From contig NMRA01000380.1 in the NCBI GenBank assembly GCA_002633005.1, forward strand, positions 369,131 through 433,130: 64,000 nt of DNA. The letters are read 5' to 3'. The stretch comes from Phoronis australis. Lineage: Eukaryota > Phoronida > Phoronidae. Shown piece after piece: positions 1 to 11,919 of this stretch. Within the stretch, counting starts at the first letter, position 1; the number at the start of each line of letters is the position of its first letter. Under the pieces are notes generated by a model. The model was given only the letters and a program-made list of their open reading frames with translations, did no database searches and was not told where the DNA came from. The position numbers were made by a program, and so were the translations under genes.

Positions 1-230
1 CATTGGCGAATTCTGAGCGGCACTGGCAATGGCAGAACTAAGTCCATTCGGCAACTTCACGAATGCTTTTGCAGCTTGACAATAAAAATTAATTTCGGGA
101 AACTCACAGTGAGCTCGAATCAAGTCCTGCCAACGTATCCTCGCCATAACCCAGGGATAGGGGGAACCCCTAACCATTTTTTGGTCAACATCAAACATGC
201 CCATGTGGCTGGCATACAGCACAGGAGAAA
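1..230 (-). CDS. Truncated coding exon at left edge, unrecognised
   Basis: An open minus-strand frame of 76 codons runs from a plausible splice acceptor (TTTTCAAAAATTATCAGCCAAACAG on the minus strand, just before base 230) to base 1 with no stop. The peptide is balanced in composition (PVLYASHMGMFDVDQKM, then GSPYPWVMARIRWQDLI, then AKAFVKLP), unlike random translation of AT-rich intron. The GSPYPW segment faintly recalls a PWWP core, but I do not assign a domain. The acceptor phase is compatible with the amine oxidase first exon upstream (5351-5531), yet the peptide does not look like an amine oxidase, so it may belong to another gene or to a transposable element. Confidence 0.4.
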
Positions 231-3200
231 CTGTTTGGCTGATAATTTTTGAAGATGGCTAAAACTTTTCAGATGCTTTAGCCATTTTGGCTAATACCTT
301 TAAAAGTCTAGCGCAAGCCTAGCCCCCACTTACTTCAGTGCTGCGCCACCTGTGCATATGTCACTTGAAAACACCCCACAGTGAAGACAATTTTGCCTTT
401 TCGTGTCTTGCGTTTACGGAATGCTGCGGCTGTCTGCTAGGTGAATTCACTCTAATGCCAAAAAGTTAACAAGAATAAAGTATAGAAAAAAACTTCCAAA
501 AAGCACAGAAAATGGAAAACAATGAGATGGCAACAAATAATCAACTTTTCAGCACAAACACACTTGAAATCCACACCCTTCCCAAGACTATTGAATAATC
601 AACCCACATTTACTGACTCCCAATGTGCATAAATTCATTATGTTCATAGACAGAAGCTCATCATCACATACAACACCTATTGGTACAATGATGACAGGAC
701 GAGAAAAACTGAATTGCATCAAAGGGCACACCTTGTTCAAGACAATCCAGTGAAGACAAGACAAGACAAAAATTGTGAATGATAAGAACAAATAGAATGC
801 ACTTCCTAACTGAGTTTTCCACTGGTTTATAACTCGTGTAAGGACTTTAAAATCACGGAATTATACAACATGAAGTCACGTAACAGCTTTCATACAATAT
901 TCGCTTTTCCAATTTGATGCAGGCAAAACAGCGGCAGCAGTTCCCCAGTCCCCAGCAAATCTCAACCAGCAGAGCCCCTTGCACAGGGGGTACTGAGCTC
1001 CTGTGTGGGGAGGGTACTTCATTTACATAAAGGTAATTAGGCATGCAGGGTGGTTAAACACAACACAAAGGTGACCTGATACAGTGACCTAACAATAGTT
1101 GACCAACAAATGCTTCCAGCCAGACTTGCACTGGACAACCACAAAGTCATTCATTGACAAAAGCCAAATGCTAGTATTGACAAACCTATGCTGGATGAGT
1201 TAGAATAGACCCTAGTGGGGAACAGGGTTCCATGAGAATCTTATTATTATATTGTTTGACAAATTCATTGTTCTCCTTTACATAAGTATGGACAAAAGAG
1301 TTCATCTACAGTCTGGCAAACTTAAGGGTATGTCAGCTGACTGGAATTGAGATTTCTTTGGTAAAGAAATGAAAGAAAAACCCTCACCCACAAATTAACT
1401 GCACAGGTGTGCCTTGAATATCAATGTCAAAATACAAGTAATAAAAATAAAAAACTGTAATGAGACCTCAAAACAACACCACAGAATACCCTAATTTCTC
1501 CAGGCGTCCAATCCGCTAAAGTAATCTCTGCAGGGAAAAGTTCTGTGTTAAATCCAACTGGCAGCTCACAAGTCAATGTCTGAATGACCACTGACCGTCA
1601 CTGACCAGAGCTAACAATCTAGGTCACTGACAGTTGTTGAGCTAGCTATCTGGTCTGAGGGAAAGTCTATAGGAGGCTAGTGCTTAGCTACTATCCAGTA
1701 AACTATTTTAATTCTAGGAAGAAACAAACCTACACTTCAATCAAAACACAACACCCTATGTTTGGAATAAATAACATTTTTCATTCAGATGTCGAGTTGC
1801 ATGAAACTGATGACTTGAACTAAATTTTCATGGCAATTTATATCCACCTACTATGTCTGATAAATAATTAAAATTCACTTTAGCATAAGTACAAAGTATT
1901 GCAGAATATGTCACTAAGTGAGATTTAATTTCCATAAACTACTGCGGAGCTGTAAAGTGCTAGTAACCATAATAATATTTATTCAGTAATTTGAAGTGCA
2001 AGACCACCTTGTCTTTAAAGTCACATTTCATCTATAGGCCACTGGTTCTGCTGAGCTCAGAATGTAAGAAATAACACCTTGAAGTTAATAGTTAGGACAA
2101 AATCGGACATAACCATTAATCTAGCCCATATGTCTGGCAGTCCACATTATAAACATACTGAATCTAATTCACAAAACCAAACATTAATTCTATGACTTCA
2201 TGAGTCGAGAAAATCAGCTCTCTCCCAACATGTTTTCAAACTTGGCCAAGACTTTAATCCCATTTGTAAACCTTCGAGTCATGTCAAAAAAAATTGAATC
2301 ATTTTTAAACGAATGATATCAACAACTTCATTTCTCAGTATTATCCTCAACAAATACTTCCAACACCAGTTCATCATTGTATAGGTGGCATGACTTCATG
2401 TCTGGGAGAGGCCATCAAATTCCTAAAACCCAACAAAGAATGACCTTTGGCCCTTAGTTACCACTTGACAACCAGGCTACTGGTTAATGCCTGAATGACC
2501 AGCACCAACACTCATCGGGAAGAAAAGCACTTGCAAGGTGGTTTTTGCTCTTAACAAAATAACCCAAATATTTTCCTTACGAACGAATTCTTGGAAAAAT
2601 TACTCGTATTTACGTACAATTTCAGTCTAGCTACTCTCGAGTCATTCCACCAGTTCAGCCTGGACAAATCAGCTGTGACATCCGATTAGTTACTAAGACA
2701 GAAGTTGACATCGTAAACCAATCAGATGTCTTGGCTAGTCGACATGGCTGAATCCGAGGAGTGACTAAAGCTCAGCTTCTCTGTATCAGGAAGAAATGCG
2801 TTTTTCTCCCAATCCATATTTATAGATCTATGCACTAGTCTACTAAGAAGGAATCTTATTCAATAAGATTCACATTGGAAGTTCTGTTCACAGTTTTACT
2901 GTTGCAAGCAATCTCGAAACCAGCTTAGGGGGTGCATCTGAAGGATAGTCAGGTTGCGTAATTTGTCAGTATTCCCCACTTTAGCTGAACATGAAATTAC
3001 AGATAACCCTCCCCAAATGATAACAAAAACACACATCATGAACAGTTTAACAAGATTATGATTTTAAAGAGAGTTGAGGCAACTGCCCGTTTACAAACAG
3101 GATTTTTTGTACCAAGTTGTCCTGCACAATATATGAATGTATTCATTCAAAGGTCTCAAACCCCTATCTGTAGTTATGAGTGCAATGCACCCTCACCCTT

Positions 3201-5350
3201 TGTTGTTCCAGGTTATTGCCAGGAGATAATCCCACAACAGGTAAAATAGGGGCACAACCTCCACATACTGGCTTCAGAGAAAGGGGTACAGAGTAATTTT
3301 TCACAGCGGTATTTTATACACTACACAACGGACAAGTTTCGTAAAATTTCTTAAGGCAACTGCCCGTCTACAAACAGGATTTTTGTACTACTTCCTATGA
3401 GACACCATCTACACACTACAGTTGTTCTGTACAATATATGAATGTATTCATTCAAAGGTCTCTAACCCCTGTCTAAGTACCAGGTAGTTATGAGTGCAAT
3501 GCCCCCTTTCCCTTTGTAGTTCCATGGTTATTGCCAGGAAATAATCCCACAGGTAAAATGGGGGCACAGTCTCCAGGCATTGGCTTCAGAGAAAGGGGTA
3601 AGAGTAATTTCTCACCGCGGTACTTCCTACACTACACGACAGACAAATTTTGTAAAATTTCTTAATATACGGATTTAGTCCGTCATTAACTTGCATTATA
3701 CTGAGTAGCTGTCATTAAACAGCACGCGGCGAAATTTCCAATATTTCCAGCGAGGCAATCGGAATTTGAATGTAACTTTGCATATCATTTTTAAGTGGAT
3801 AAGTAATTTATATACACTTCAACACCTGTCAGTTTCTAAACAACACGCATTGTGGTTGTCAGAAAGGCTTGCTTGAACATTTAAACAGAAATTTTTGTGG
3901 TAATGAACACAAAGTGAAACTGAAACGCTAATTCAATGACATCATCAATGGATTTGGTAGAAAGCCTTATCAATGTGTATCTTAACAACTTCCTCACACT
4001 GAGGTTGCCCCCTAGTTCAGAACTATCTCTCACCTATTTTTTCATACAGTGCGATAATAGTGTCACGTAGTCGATCTGCCAACAATAAATCTTAATGTAT
4101 TAACAGAATGTTACAAGGGATTATAATTTTAAGAGCACACTCTGTGTCACTGGTGCAAAAACAATTCACCCATGCACAGTAATTACTTAGTTTCAAAATA
4201 GAAGCGAAAAAGGACTGAAACGGAAAGTAGGTCTACTAACACGGCCCACAGGTCCTCCTAATTGGTCCACTGTTCTTTCTGTATATATATTCTTCTCTAC
4301 CTCTTTATAAATAATTCTCTACATATGTATTTTTAACAGTGTTTTCTTTTGTTGTATCTACCCACACCGATCTAAAATAAATGTTTCGTTTACTTATTTA
4401 CTTACTATACTTAATAAGGCCAATTGATCAATATCCAAGTTCCCTAAAATGATCCCTGCCCCTTCTTCGTAAACAGTGAATGGCTGAATATTTCGAAATA
4501 TGATTTATGTACATTTTCTCCTAGAAGCAGTAGCAATGCTGTGGGTGAGAATTAAAGTACTTAAAACTGATGATAAAAATTTTGAGTCAATCACCAATGC
4601 ACCCGAAATTTGTAACATTATCAACTTTATTTACTTATGCTACGAATGAAAGCATGAGGTACTACCGTATTTAGTTTGCTAAATGGTTATAAAATCCAGA
4701 AATTAAAAGTTTGATATCTCCATCTAAAATTTTCAAAACAGTAATAGAATGGAAAAGGTAAAAATAATTTTGTGATTTTGTGTTCGATTTGGTTTCGAAA
4801 CCGACATGTTAGCATTTTGGCAGTAACAGTCTTCTTGAAATATTTGTCAGTTTGTTGAGGTTACACTGTCACAGAGCTTGGAGGATTCACGGACGAGACT
4901 GTGCCCGGCAAACACAGAATCTAAAACAAACTGACAAAGAAGATGAACGAGTCACTTTCCCACGTCATCCAGACCCACATCTAACTACAACAAGGCCACC
5001 AAAACTGAACAGGCCGTTTAGGCACAGAACGAAGCCATATATATCATTTTGTGAGCATACGTTGATAGCCTACACATACGGGAATGAACTTGGTGACCCG
5101 GTAATATGCATTTATTCACGCGCTTGAAAAGACGATTTTATGAATCATTTTTGGAATGAAATAAATACAGGATGTAACAAGAAAAGAATAAAGACACTTC
5201 GCGACATTATTTCACATTAAACCGTGACTGACGGTCAAATTTGTCTGAAAACTACGTCTTCACTATTGACGGGCTTGGCCGAAGACCACCACCAATGACT
5301 AGGCCTAACAGCCCTAACACAGACAACAGCTGATCGAAAAACCCACTTAC
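231..5350. other. Non-coding stretch (probable intron 1 of the amine oxidase gene)
   Basis: No exon is supported here. The stretch holds an imperfect tandem duplication at 3076-3663 (listed separately) and a short CCCCACTTACTTCAGTGCTG-type fragment near 325-350 that recurs near 17540 and 21470. An open frame at 4852-5127 on the plus strand has no supporting splice or protein signal. Confidence 0.5.
3076..3663. repeat. Imperfect tandem duplication, unit about 280-310 bp
   Basis: The block starting GGCAACTGCCCGTTTACAAA at 3076 recurs at 3354 with the same internal order (AATATATGAATGTATTCATT, GTTATGAGTGCAATGC, AATCCCACA, GGCTTCAGAGAAAGGGGTA, AAATTTCTTAA). The second copy has an extra segment of about 30 bp near its start. 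Divergence is moderate, so this is an older duplication rather than an assembly artefact. Confidence 0.8.
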
Positions 5351-5531
5351 CGACATCTATACTCCATATTCTCCCTCCTATTCTGTGTGAAGCTTCCAAA
5401 ACTTTCACAGATATTCCAGCTCGAACGAGTGTATCTGCTGCAGTCAAACCAGCAATTCCACCTCCAACTATCACAACCTCAGGCTTGACCATTTTCCTGT
5501 CTTCTTCTGTGTCGTTTTCTGGGTCAGCCAT
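5351..5531 (-). CDS. Flavin amine oxidase, first coding exon (spermine/polyamine oxidase type)
   Basis: The exon encodes 60 residues from an ATG at 5531 and ends at a strong donor (GTCG|GTAAGTGGG, phase 1). After about 16 charged residues comes the dinucleotide-binding beta-alpha-beta fold: [17 protein letters not shown] (GxGxxG), then [16 protein letters not shown], the second strand and conserved GGR motif of FAD-dependent amine oxidases. These enzymes oxidise polyamines (or, in LSD1-like relatives, methyl-lysine) using FAD and oxygen. The short N-terminus with no signal peptide fits a cytosolic or peroxisomal polyamine oxidase. The substrate-binding and C-terminal regions are not in the window, so the exact subfamily is open. 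Its start codon lies 123 bp from an opposing plus-strand ATG at 5655, suggesting a shared promoter. Confidence 0.85.
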
Positions 5532-5654
5532 TTACCTTACATTTGAAGTCTAAGCGATCACGTAGAGGCTAGTCACGTGATCACCAGTCTATTCATTCAT
5601 GCCGTATTCGGCCAAATATAGTTCGCACGGGTTTAGACAATTTTTTCTTTGTTC
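5532..5654. promoter_or_regulatory. Candidate bidirectional promoter
   Basis: The gap between the amine oxidase ATG (minus) and the ATG at 5655 (plus) is only 123 bp. It contains an E-box, TCACGTGATCA, near 5574. Divergent short-gap starts are usual for shared promoters. The plus-strand transcript start is inferred only. Confidence 0.35.
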
Positions 5655-5737
5655 ATGACGGAGGGCTGCAGTTTGACCAAGGAGAAGTTTTATAAGTTCT
5701 TAAGACAACAACAATCACTCCAAATAGGCGAAAGAAC
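5655..5737 (+). CDS. Possible first exon of the plus-strand gene
   Basis: An ATG at 5655 opens 27 codons (MTEGCSLTKEKFYKFLRQQQ, continuing a few residues) before a weak donor (AAC|GTAATG, phase 2). A second candidate start exon lies at 5892-5916 (MSGMTSFM, donor ATGG|GTAAGA, phase 1, a better donor). Neither connects directly in phase to the exon at 11721, which begins in phase 0, so at least one intermediate exon is unseen. The assignment to the same gene as the downstream exons is inference from strand and position. Confidence 0.25.
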
Positions 5738-7811
5738 GTAATGTCAATTGACGATGGCGGAGGGGGGGAAAGTCAATGAGAAAATTGTCGTCTGCTAGAA
5801 TTAAGCGCTGGACTTGTTCTTATACTATAGCCTAATTTAAAGTTGTTTTTTGTTTCTTAGAGCTTATCTATGTTTTACGTAATCATTTAAGATGTCTGGT
5901 ATGACATCATTCATGGGTAAGACATTGAGTACAATCCCAATTTGTATACCGTAATTGTGTTTCTGAAATTCAAACTTTCAAAGAGATCGTGCTCGCTGCG
6001 TTCTGGTGAGGCACACGGCACGACACTCGTCGGCTTACGCTGAGGCTAAACGGCTTAGGCCTAACAGCAAGCAGGTTTATGTGTATGACTGTGATCCTGT
6101 TTTGTACTTGACGACAACAGCATTGAAGCTATAAGTTCCGAGTTTAAACTCATAATCTCAATTTTTACCCGAAACTCAGGTTTTCGCTTAGGCAATGACC
6201 ATCGCCTCTGTTGGCTTAGCTTTGTAGTTAGGCTTAGGGATCATCGGGTGCAAATTCGGGTTATAGACTAGAGTCTGCACTCATTTCTTAGACTTAGTAC
6301 ACTACAGAATAAGAGTTAACTGTCTTGAGTTTGTATCAAGGAAAACAGAAAATGTCGAAAATATAAAGGATAAGGCATTACCAAGTGAGTGCCACATCCA
6401 TCAAAAATAGTGAAATGCCCCCCNAATTTGCAATTGGATGAGAACTGAGGCTGAGTATGTACCGTTTACCACAGAGTATCCAGCAAAGTCCTTGTCACAT
6501 TAAAGGCTTGTTGCACCGTCACGAATTTAAGAGAGCTACTTGCTATTCATAGGATTAATTGTTTGAACATGTTGGATGAGATAACTGCGGTGGTAAGCCA
6601 AAACACCTGTTAAACATTGAGTTTCAAAGTCAAAAATCAAACAATAAGTTGGGCAAAAGACCTACATGACTGTTTTTAAAATTTAAAAGTAAATAATCCA
6701 TCTTTGAATTTTTAAAATCAAGGCATTATAAGAGAAATTGGCAAATAGATTTTCTTCAGCATCCTGGCTATGCAACGAGCATTAATTTGTGAATCGATTA
6801 TGACAGCTTAGGCATTGCGTTGGGGTAACAAAACCCCAATTGTTAGCATAGGATTTGTCTTGTGTCGGGTGTGTCATATCACAATCACAAATGAGATTTT
6901 CCACCGTCTGTGTTTCCGCTTTTTTATGAATTCAGGTGGTGATTTGTAGGTACTTTTATATATTTCTTAAAATATTTCTTACTTTTTCTGGCCATGCATT
7001 TTAAGACCACAGGAAAGGAACTTCAAGCCTCTATATGAAAATTAAACAAAGATTTACAATAGGAGGATGCTACCCTAACGTGGCTATAAAATCACATTCT
7101 ATCAGAGACGCTGAGTTTTGATGTAGACCAGGGAAAAGGACTTTATCAGCTTTAAGTTTGAAAAATACATTTATACTTGGTGAAATGAAATTTCTCAGTC
7201 TTCTGCTTTGTCAGAAAACCTTTTTATCGTATATAGCTCGAAGCTTATTGTATTTGGTTGATATCTGGCACAGGCTGGTGGTGTGGCGGCGGCCATATTT
7301 CACTTGTTTGGTTTGCGGACTCCAATCTCAGTTCCGTTTCTGGTGGTATTTTTACGATTTTTATTTCTGTGGATTGATCATTTCAAGAGCTGTATAGGAA
7401 ATGTACAATTTATTTTTTCTAGAACTTAGCATTCTCGAGTTATGCAAGATGATTTTCTGATTTTTATTTCCTAATTCTGTTATGAACTTTCAGTGGTTGA
7501 TCATTTACTGTGAGTTTCAGTAACTGGCGTCGGGGTCATGGTTGTTGGTGTTCTTGGTTCCGTCGTCTACCTCATAATCTAAATTTCCATTTGATTTTAT
7601 CAAGTAGGGCTCTTCAGAGCACGTTCAGTGTTTTTTACAGTTATAAGCTTTGACAAGAGCTGTAAAACAATAAAATCTGTTAAGTTCTTGTGATTTCATT
7701 GCGAATTGCTAATTCTCACCATATAATGACTGAACATTGACTGAAATCAAGGATGATGGATGGATAAATGGGCTTATTTTAGTCTTCTCTGTTTCTCAAG
7801 TGGTTTTTAGC

Positions 7812-7875
7812 TCTGGCCAGCAAAGCATTGGGTTGTGGGTAAAGAAGATGTGGGTTCCACTCCACATTGGCTGAT
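7812..7875 (+). repeat. Possible tRNA-derived SINE head
   Basis: The segment CTGGCCAGCAAAGCATTGGG, then a spacer with GGTAAAGAAGATGTG, then GGTTCCACTCC resembles the A-box and B-box spacing of a pol III promoter (B-box consensus GGTTCRANTCC). It cannot fold as a full tRNA. The same sequence is in the second half of the duplication near 9414-9477. Confidence 0.3.
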
Positions 7876-8487
7876 CTCAGAAAGTGGATTCCCTCTTGAT
7901 AATGTCAATTTAAAACTTATCTAAATTTGTTCCTAATTTAGAGAATTGGTTTATGGACTTGACAATGATACTTTGTCGTCATTTTAGACCATACTAAGTG
8001 CATAAAATGACCCAAGGTGGGTTTGTAGTCACTTAAATTGTTGGCCAAGTGTATGGTAAATGTTTCTTTTTTTAATTTGACCAAAAAATAATCAGAAATC
8101 GTTATTTTTCAAATTAAAAACTCACTGCTTTGGTTAAAAGTGCTGGACTTTCAACCCGACGTCTGTTAAGTAATGACAGCTTTTCTACAAAAATGCGCAA
8201 ATAATGACATTTTTCTTCGTGACATGAATGCTGTGTTCATATTGGTTACACCTATCGTTCTCTGCACTTTCTCTAGAAAGTCGTTTATTTATTCTTTATA
8301 TGAACAGCCGAGCCGGATGTCAAAATGAGTTGGAGTAGAGACCAACTGAAAAACCAGCAATGCTTTATTCTTTTTTTGCCCTATTGTTGCCGGTTTTTTT
8401 TGCCAAAGTTTCCAAAATAGCAATTCTCTTTTCTTTCATATTTTTCCAAATTTAATGAGAAAGCAAAGCACGTTGTGAGGTGAGTGT

Positions 8488-8925
8488 TTATGGTACATTG
8501 GCATACATGGTGATCATAACGTAAAATTGCCGTGAGGACTTGACAGGGACCTCAGGGGTCTCGCGCTCCACTGATTTATCCACATTATTTTGAAAACGCT
8601 TTGCCCAGTCGCACATTGTGTGTGTCATAAAAGAGATAAGCATACCAGCAGCTGATACACTACTCTCGTTTATCACATTGGTGTTCTCACAGTTGAACTG
8701 TGGTTTTCTGTAGACCCCAGACCGTCCCGAGTTGCACCATATACCAACTCTGGACGGTCTCTCACGACGATTAAGCATTATGATTGTGGAGCTTACGCAA
8801 CAGTGAATGTGTGAGCTGTACAGATTGCTTAGTGTGGGCCGTCCGTCAGAGTCGGATTTATCTCCACAGTGCTTGAGTAGAGTTTCATTATAATATTTTG
8901 TTTCGTCATATTTATTTATTACCAA
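8488..8925 (-). CDS. Open frame of 145 codons in the duplicated segment, unrecognised
   Basis: The frame starts MVINKYDETKYYNETLLKHC and ends with YVMITMYANVP. It has no domain I recognise, no signal peptide and no obvious splice signals. The second copy (10090-10527) encodes the same peptide; the base change I noticed within the frame (GAGCGCGAG against GAGCGTGAG) is silent. That is only weak support for coding, because the copies are probably alleles and few changes are available. It could be an old element fragment that is open by chance. Confidence 0.25.
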   Translation of the reverse strand: MVINKYDETKYYNETLLKHCGDKSDSDGRPTLSNLYSSHIHCCVSSTIIMLNRRERPSRVGIWCNSGRSGVYRKPQFNCENTNVINESSVSAAGMLISFMTHTMCDWAKRFQNNVDKSVERETPEVPVKSSRQFYVMITMYANVP

Positions 8926-9194
8926 TTCAGATTTAAGCCAGTCAAGTTCTTGCGAAAGCAGTCAGAAGTCTAGTCGTCCAAAATTTCAAGCACCATTCAA
9001 AGTTCAGGCAAAGACAACCATCGAAACAACAAATCGAATCATCTCAACTCTGTCGAAACCAACTTTAAATGACAGATCAGACGCAAATCAGGTTGTATGT
9101 CACGTGTCAGACCCTCACTGAAGTGAGGGGAAAGGGGCCTTGCGCCTTTTGAGAAGGGAATTTTTCGCCTCCCCAGTCACCACTTAAATTTCCN

Positions 9195-10799
9195 GATTTC
9201 ATCAAGTAGGGCTCTTCAGAGCAGTTTCAGTGTTTTTTACAGTTATAAGCTTTGACAAGAGCTGTAAAACAATAAAATCTGTTAAGTTATTGTGATTTCA
9301 TTGCGAATTGCTAATTCTCACCATATAATGACTGAACATTGACTGAAATCAAGGATGATGGATGGATAAATGGGCTTATTTTAGTCCTCTCTGTTTCTCA
9401 AGTGGTTTTTAGCTCTGGCCAGCAAAGCATTGGGTTGTGGGTAAAGAAGATGTGGGTTTCACTCCACATTGGCTGATCTCAGAAAGTGGATTCCCTCTTG
9501 ATAATGTCAATTTAAAATTTATCTAAATTTGTTCCTAATTTAGAGAAATGGTTTATGGACTTGACAAAGATACTTTGTCGTCATTTTAGACCATACTAAG
9601 TGCATAAAATTACCCAAGGTGGGTTTGTAGTCACTTAAATTGTTGGCCAAGTGTATGGTAAATGTTTCTTTTTTTAATTTGACCAAAAAATAATCAGAAA
9701 TCGTTATTTTTCAAATTAAAAACTCACTCCTTTGGTTAAAAGTGCTGGACTTTCAACCCGACGTCTGTTAAGTAATGACAGCTTTTCTACAAAAATGCGC
9801 AAATAATGACATTTTTCTTCGTGACATGAATGCTGTGTTCATATTGGTTACACCTATCGTTCTCTGCACTTCCTCTAGAAAGTCGTTTATTTATTCTTTA
9901 TATGAACAGCCGAGCCGGATGTCAAAATGAGTTGGAGTAGAGACCAACTGAAAAACCAGCAATGCTTTATTCTTTTTTTGCCCTATTGTTGCCATTTGTT
10001 TTTGCCAAAGTTTCCAAAATAGCAATTCTCTTTTCTTTCATATTTTTCCAAATTTAATGAGTAAGCAAAGCACGTTGTGAGGTGAGTGTTTACGGTACAT
10101 TGGCATACATGGTGATCATAACGTAAAATTGCCGTGAGGACTTGACAGGGACCTCAGGGGTCTCACGCTCCACTGATTTATCCACATTATTTTGAAAACG
10201 CTTTGCCCAGTCGCACATTGTGTGTGTCATAAAAGAGATAAGCATACCAGCAGCTGATACACTACTCTCGTTTATCACATTGGTGTTCTCACAGTTGAAC
10301 TGTGGTTTTCTGTAGACCCCAGACCGTCCCGAGTTGCACCATATACCAACTCTGGACGGTCTCTCACGACGATTAAGCATTATGATTGTGGAGCTTACGC
10401 AACAGTGAATGTGTGAGCTGTACAGATTGCTTAGTGTGGGCCGTCCGTCAGAGTCGGATTTATCTCCACAGTGCTTGAGTAGAGTTTCATTATAATATTT
10501 TGTTTCGTCATATTTATTTATTACCAATTCAGATTTAAGCCAGTCAAGTTCTTGCGAAAGCAGTCAGAAGTCTAGTCGTCCAAAATTTCAAGCACCATTC
10601 AAAGTTCAGGCAAAGACAACCATCGAAACAACAAATCGGATCATCTCAACTCTGTCGAAACCAACTTTAAATGACAGATCAGACGCAAATCAGGTTGTAT
10701 GTCACGTGTCAGACCCTCACTGAAGTGAGGGGAAAGGGGCCTTGCGCCTTTTGAGAAGGGAATTTTTCGCCTCCCCATGCAGTCACCACTTAAATTTCC
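9195..10799. repeat. 1.6 kb tandem duplication, copy 2
   Basis: Second copy of 7593-9193. Differences include GAGCACG versus GAGCAGT near the start and an extra ATGC near the end (CCCCATGCAGTCACC). Sequence after 10799 is unique, so this copy carries the true right flank and copy 1 the true left flank, as expected for an unmerged allelic overlap. Confidence 0.9.
10090..10527 (-). CDS. Second copy of the unrecognised 145-codon frame
   Basis: Protein-identical to the frame at 8488-8925 in the first half of the tandem duplication. If the duplication is an assembly artefact, only one of the two exists per haplotype. Confidence 0.25.
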   Translation of the reverse strand: MVINKYDETKYYNETLLKHCGDKSDSDGRPTLSNLYSSHIHCCVSSTIIMLNRRERPSRVGIWCNSGRSGVYRKPQFNCENTNVINESSVSAAGMLISFMTHTMCDWAKRFQNNVDKSVERETPEVPVKSSRQFYVMITMYANVP

Positions 10800-11720
10800 T
10801 GTGTGTCAAACCAATGAACAGCTACAATTCCTTGACAAAACTTAGTGAAAATTGGGTTCAGGCCCATGATTGCCATTGAAAAAATGAAGGGGGGAATACT
10901 TGCTTACGAAAAAATGTTTTTAAAATGATCTGTAATTGGCTTAGCGCATCAGGGAAATCTCAGTTCTCAACTCCACTGGCAAATTGTAGTAGTTTCTGCT
11001 CAGGTCTTGGACAGGTTTCAATTAATCTCAATTATGATTTCTATTATGGGTTATTTCTCATGTGCAAAAGGCATTGTAGTCATATGAAAAATTATGGTGC
11101 AACTATAAAGAAAGTCTATTTTGTTATTGCAATTATTATTATTACTATTAAAATTCTGAAATAAGTAATTTCCTCAGCATCAGTTCTGAAATTATAGCAA
11201 AACATTTTGGGTAAGAAAACAGCAGTCTGACAGGAATTAAATAGTTGTTATTTAATAAGGTGTCATTAGACTTATATCTGTTCATAATGGAAAATTTCCA
11301 GCTAGGTATTGCTACAGTTCTGAGTTATGAGCATGCACAAACTTCCAAAACTATTTCGTACCTAAGGCCTCTTAAGGTGCTCATAATTGAGTTATTTATC
11401 ATTAAAGAGCTGCATATAGATGTATATGTTATTTGAGATATACTTCAATTAGCAAGAGCGAGCTAATTTAGAAAGCTTCCAAGTTTTTGTCTTAAAATAC
11501 ATCCACTGGATACCTCTATTGATAGCACTATCTTCTAATTTGTGTATTATAGCTCTATTGGAATGATATCGAGATACTGATATCTTTTCTAAATGAGGAT
11601 ATTGTTAGCCATTGTTGCAGTTGTTCCTACACCTTGATGTATATATTAATCACTTAATCAGTCACTAACGTCAGAATTCATTGAATTACCTAGACATGAG
11701 AAATCGATGTTCTACCACAG

Positions 11721-11919
11721 GAAGCAGGAGAGACGACTGCACCACTGTCCCCAGTCATTCAAATTCAACATCCTCAATCCAGCAGCAACTTTGCTGCAAT
11801 GCAACCGAATGAGAAAAAGTCAATTCCGAATTTGAGAAGAGCAAAAACAGCAAGATACAATGCAGTCTTACAGCTTGAGGAGGGTCGGGATTCACAGACC
11901 TCCGAGTCTTCAATTCAAA
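11721..11919 (+). CDS. Internal exon of an unrecognised plus-strand gene
   Basis: Acceptor TTCTACCACAG and donor CAAA|GTATGT bound 66 open codons. The peptide is Gln/Ser-rich, then basic: EAGETTAPLSPVIQIQHPQS, later KKSIPNLRRAKTARYNAVLQ and ending SQTSESSIQ. It reads as a disordered region. The exon ends in phase 1 and joins in phase to 16220-16344. I do not recognise the family; the low complexity and basic patches fit a nuclear or scaffold protein but do not prove it. Confidence 0.7.

Larger units (their letters stand above)
7593..9193. repeat. 1.6 kb tandem duplication, copy 1 (likely alternate allele)
   Basis: This copy matches 9195-10799 along its whole length at an offset of 1602 bp, with only scattered substitutions and small indels. 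The two copies meet at a single N (9194). The pattern fits two alleles placed in tandem at a contig join. Within it, an open frame of 145 codons (minus, 8488-8925) is identical at protein level in both copies. Confidence 0.9.
5738..11720. other. Long stretch without supported exons
   Basis: Apart from the 1.6 kb tandem duplication at 7593-10799, I find no exon with convincing splice sites. A single N sits at 6424 without a visible duplication around it. The linking exon or exons of the plus-strand gene should lie here but I could not pick them out. Confidence 0.4.

Noticed and set aside
4852-5127. Plus-strand frame of 91 codons
   Set aside because: Composition is unremarkable, no splice sites or domain, and it lies in the amine oxidase intron.
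7812-7875. tRNA gene
   Set aside because: A- and B-box-like motifs are present but no cloverleaf can be formed; listed only as a possible SINE head. The same applies near 20490, 24640 and 58940.
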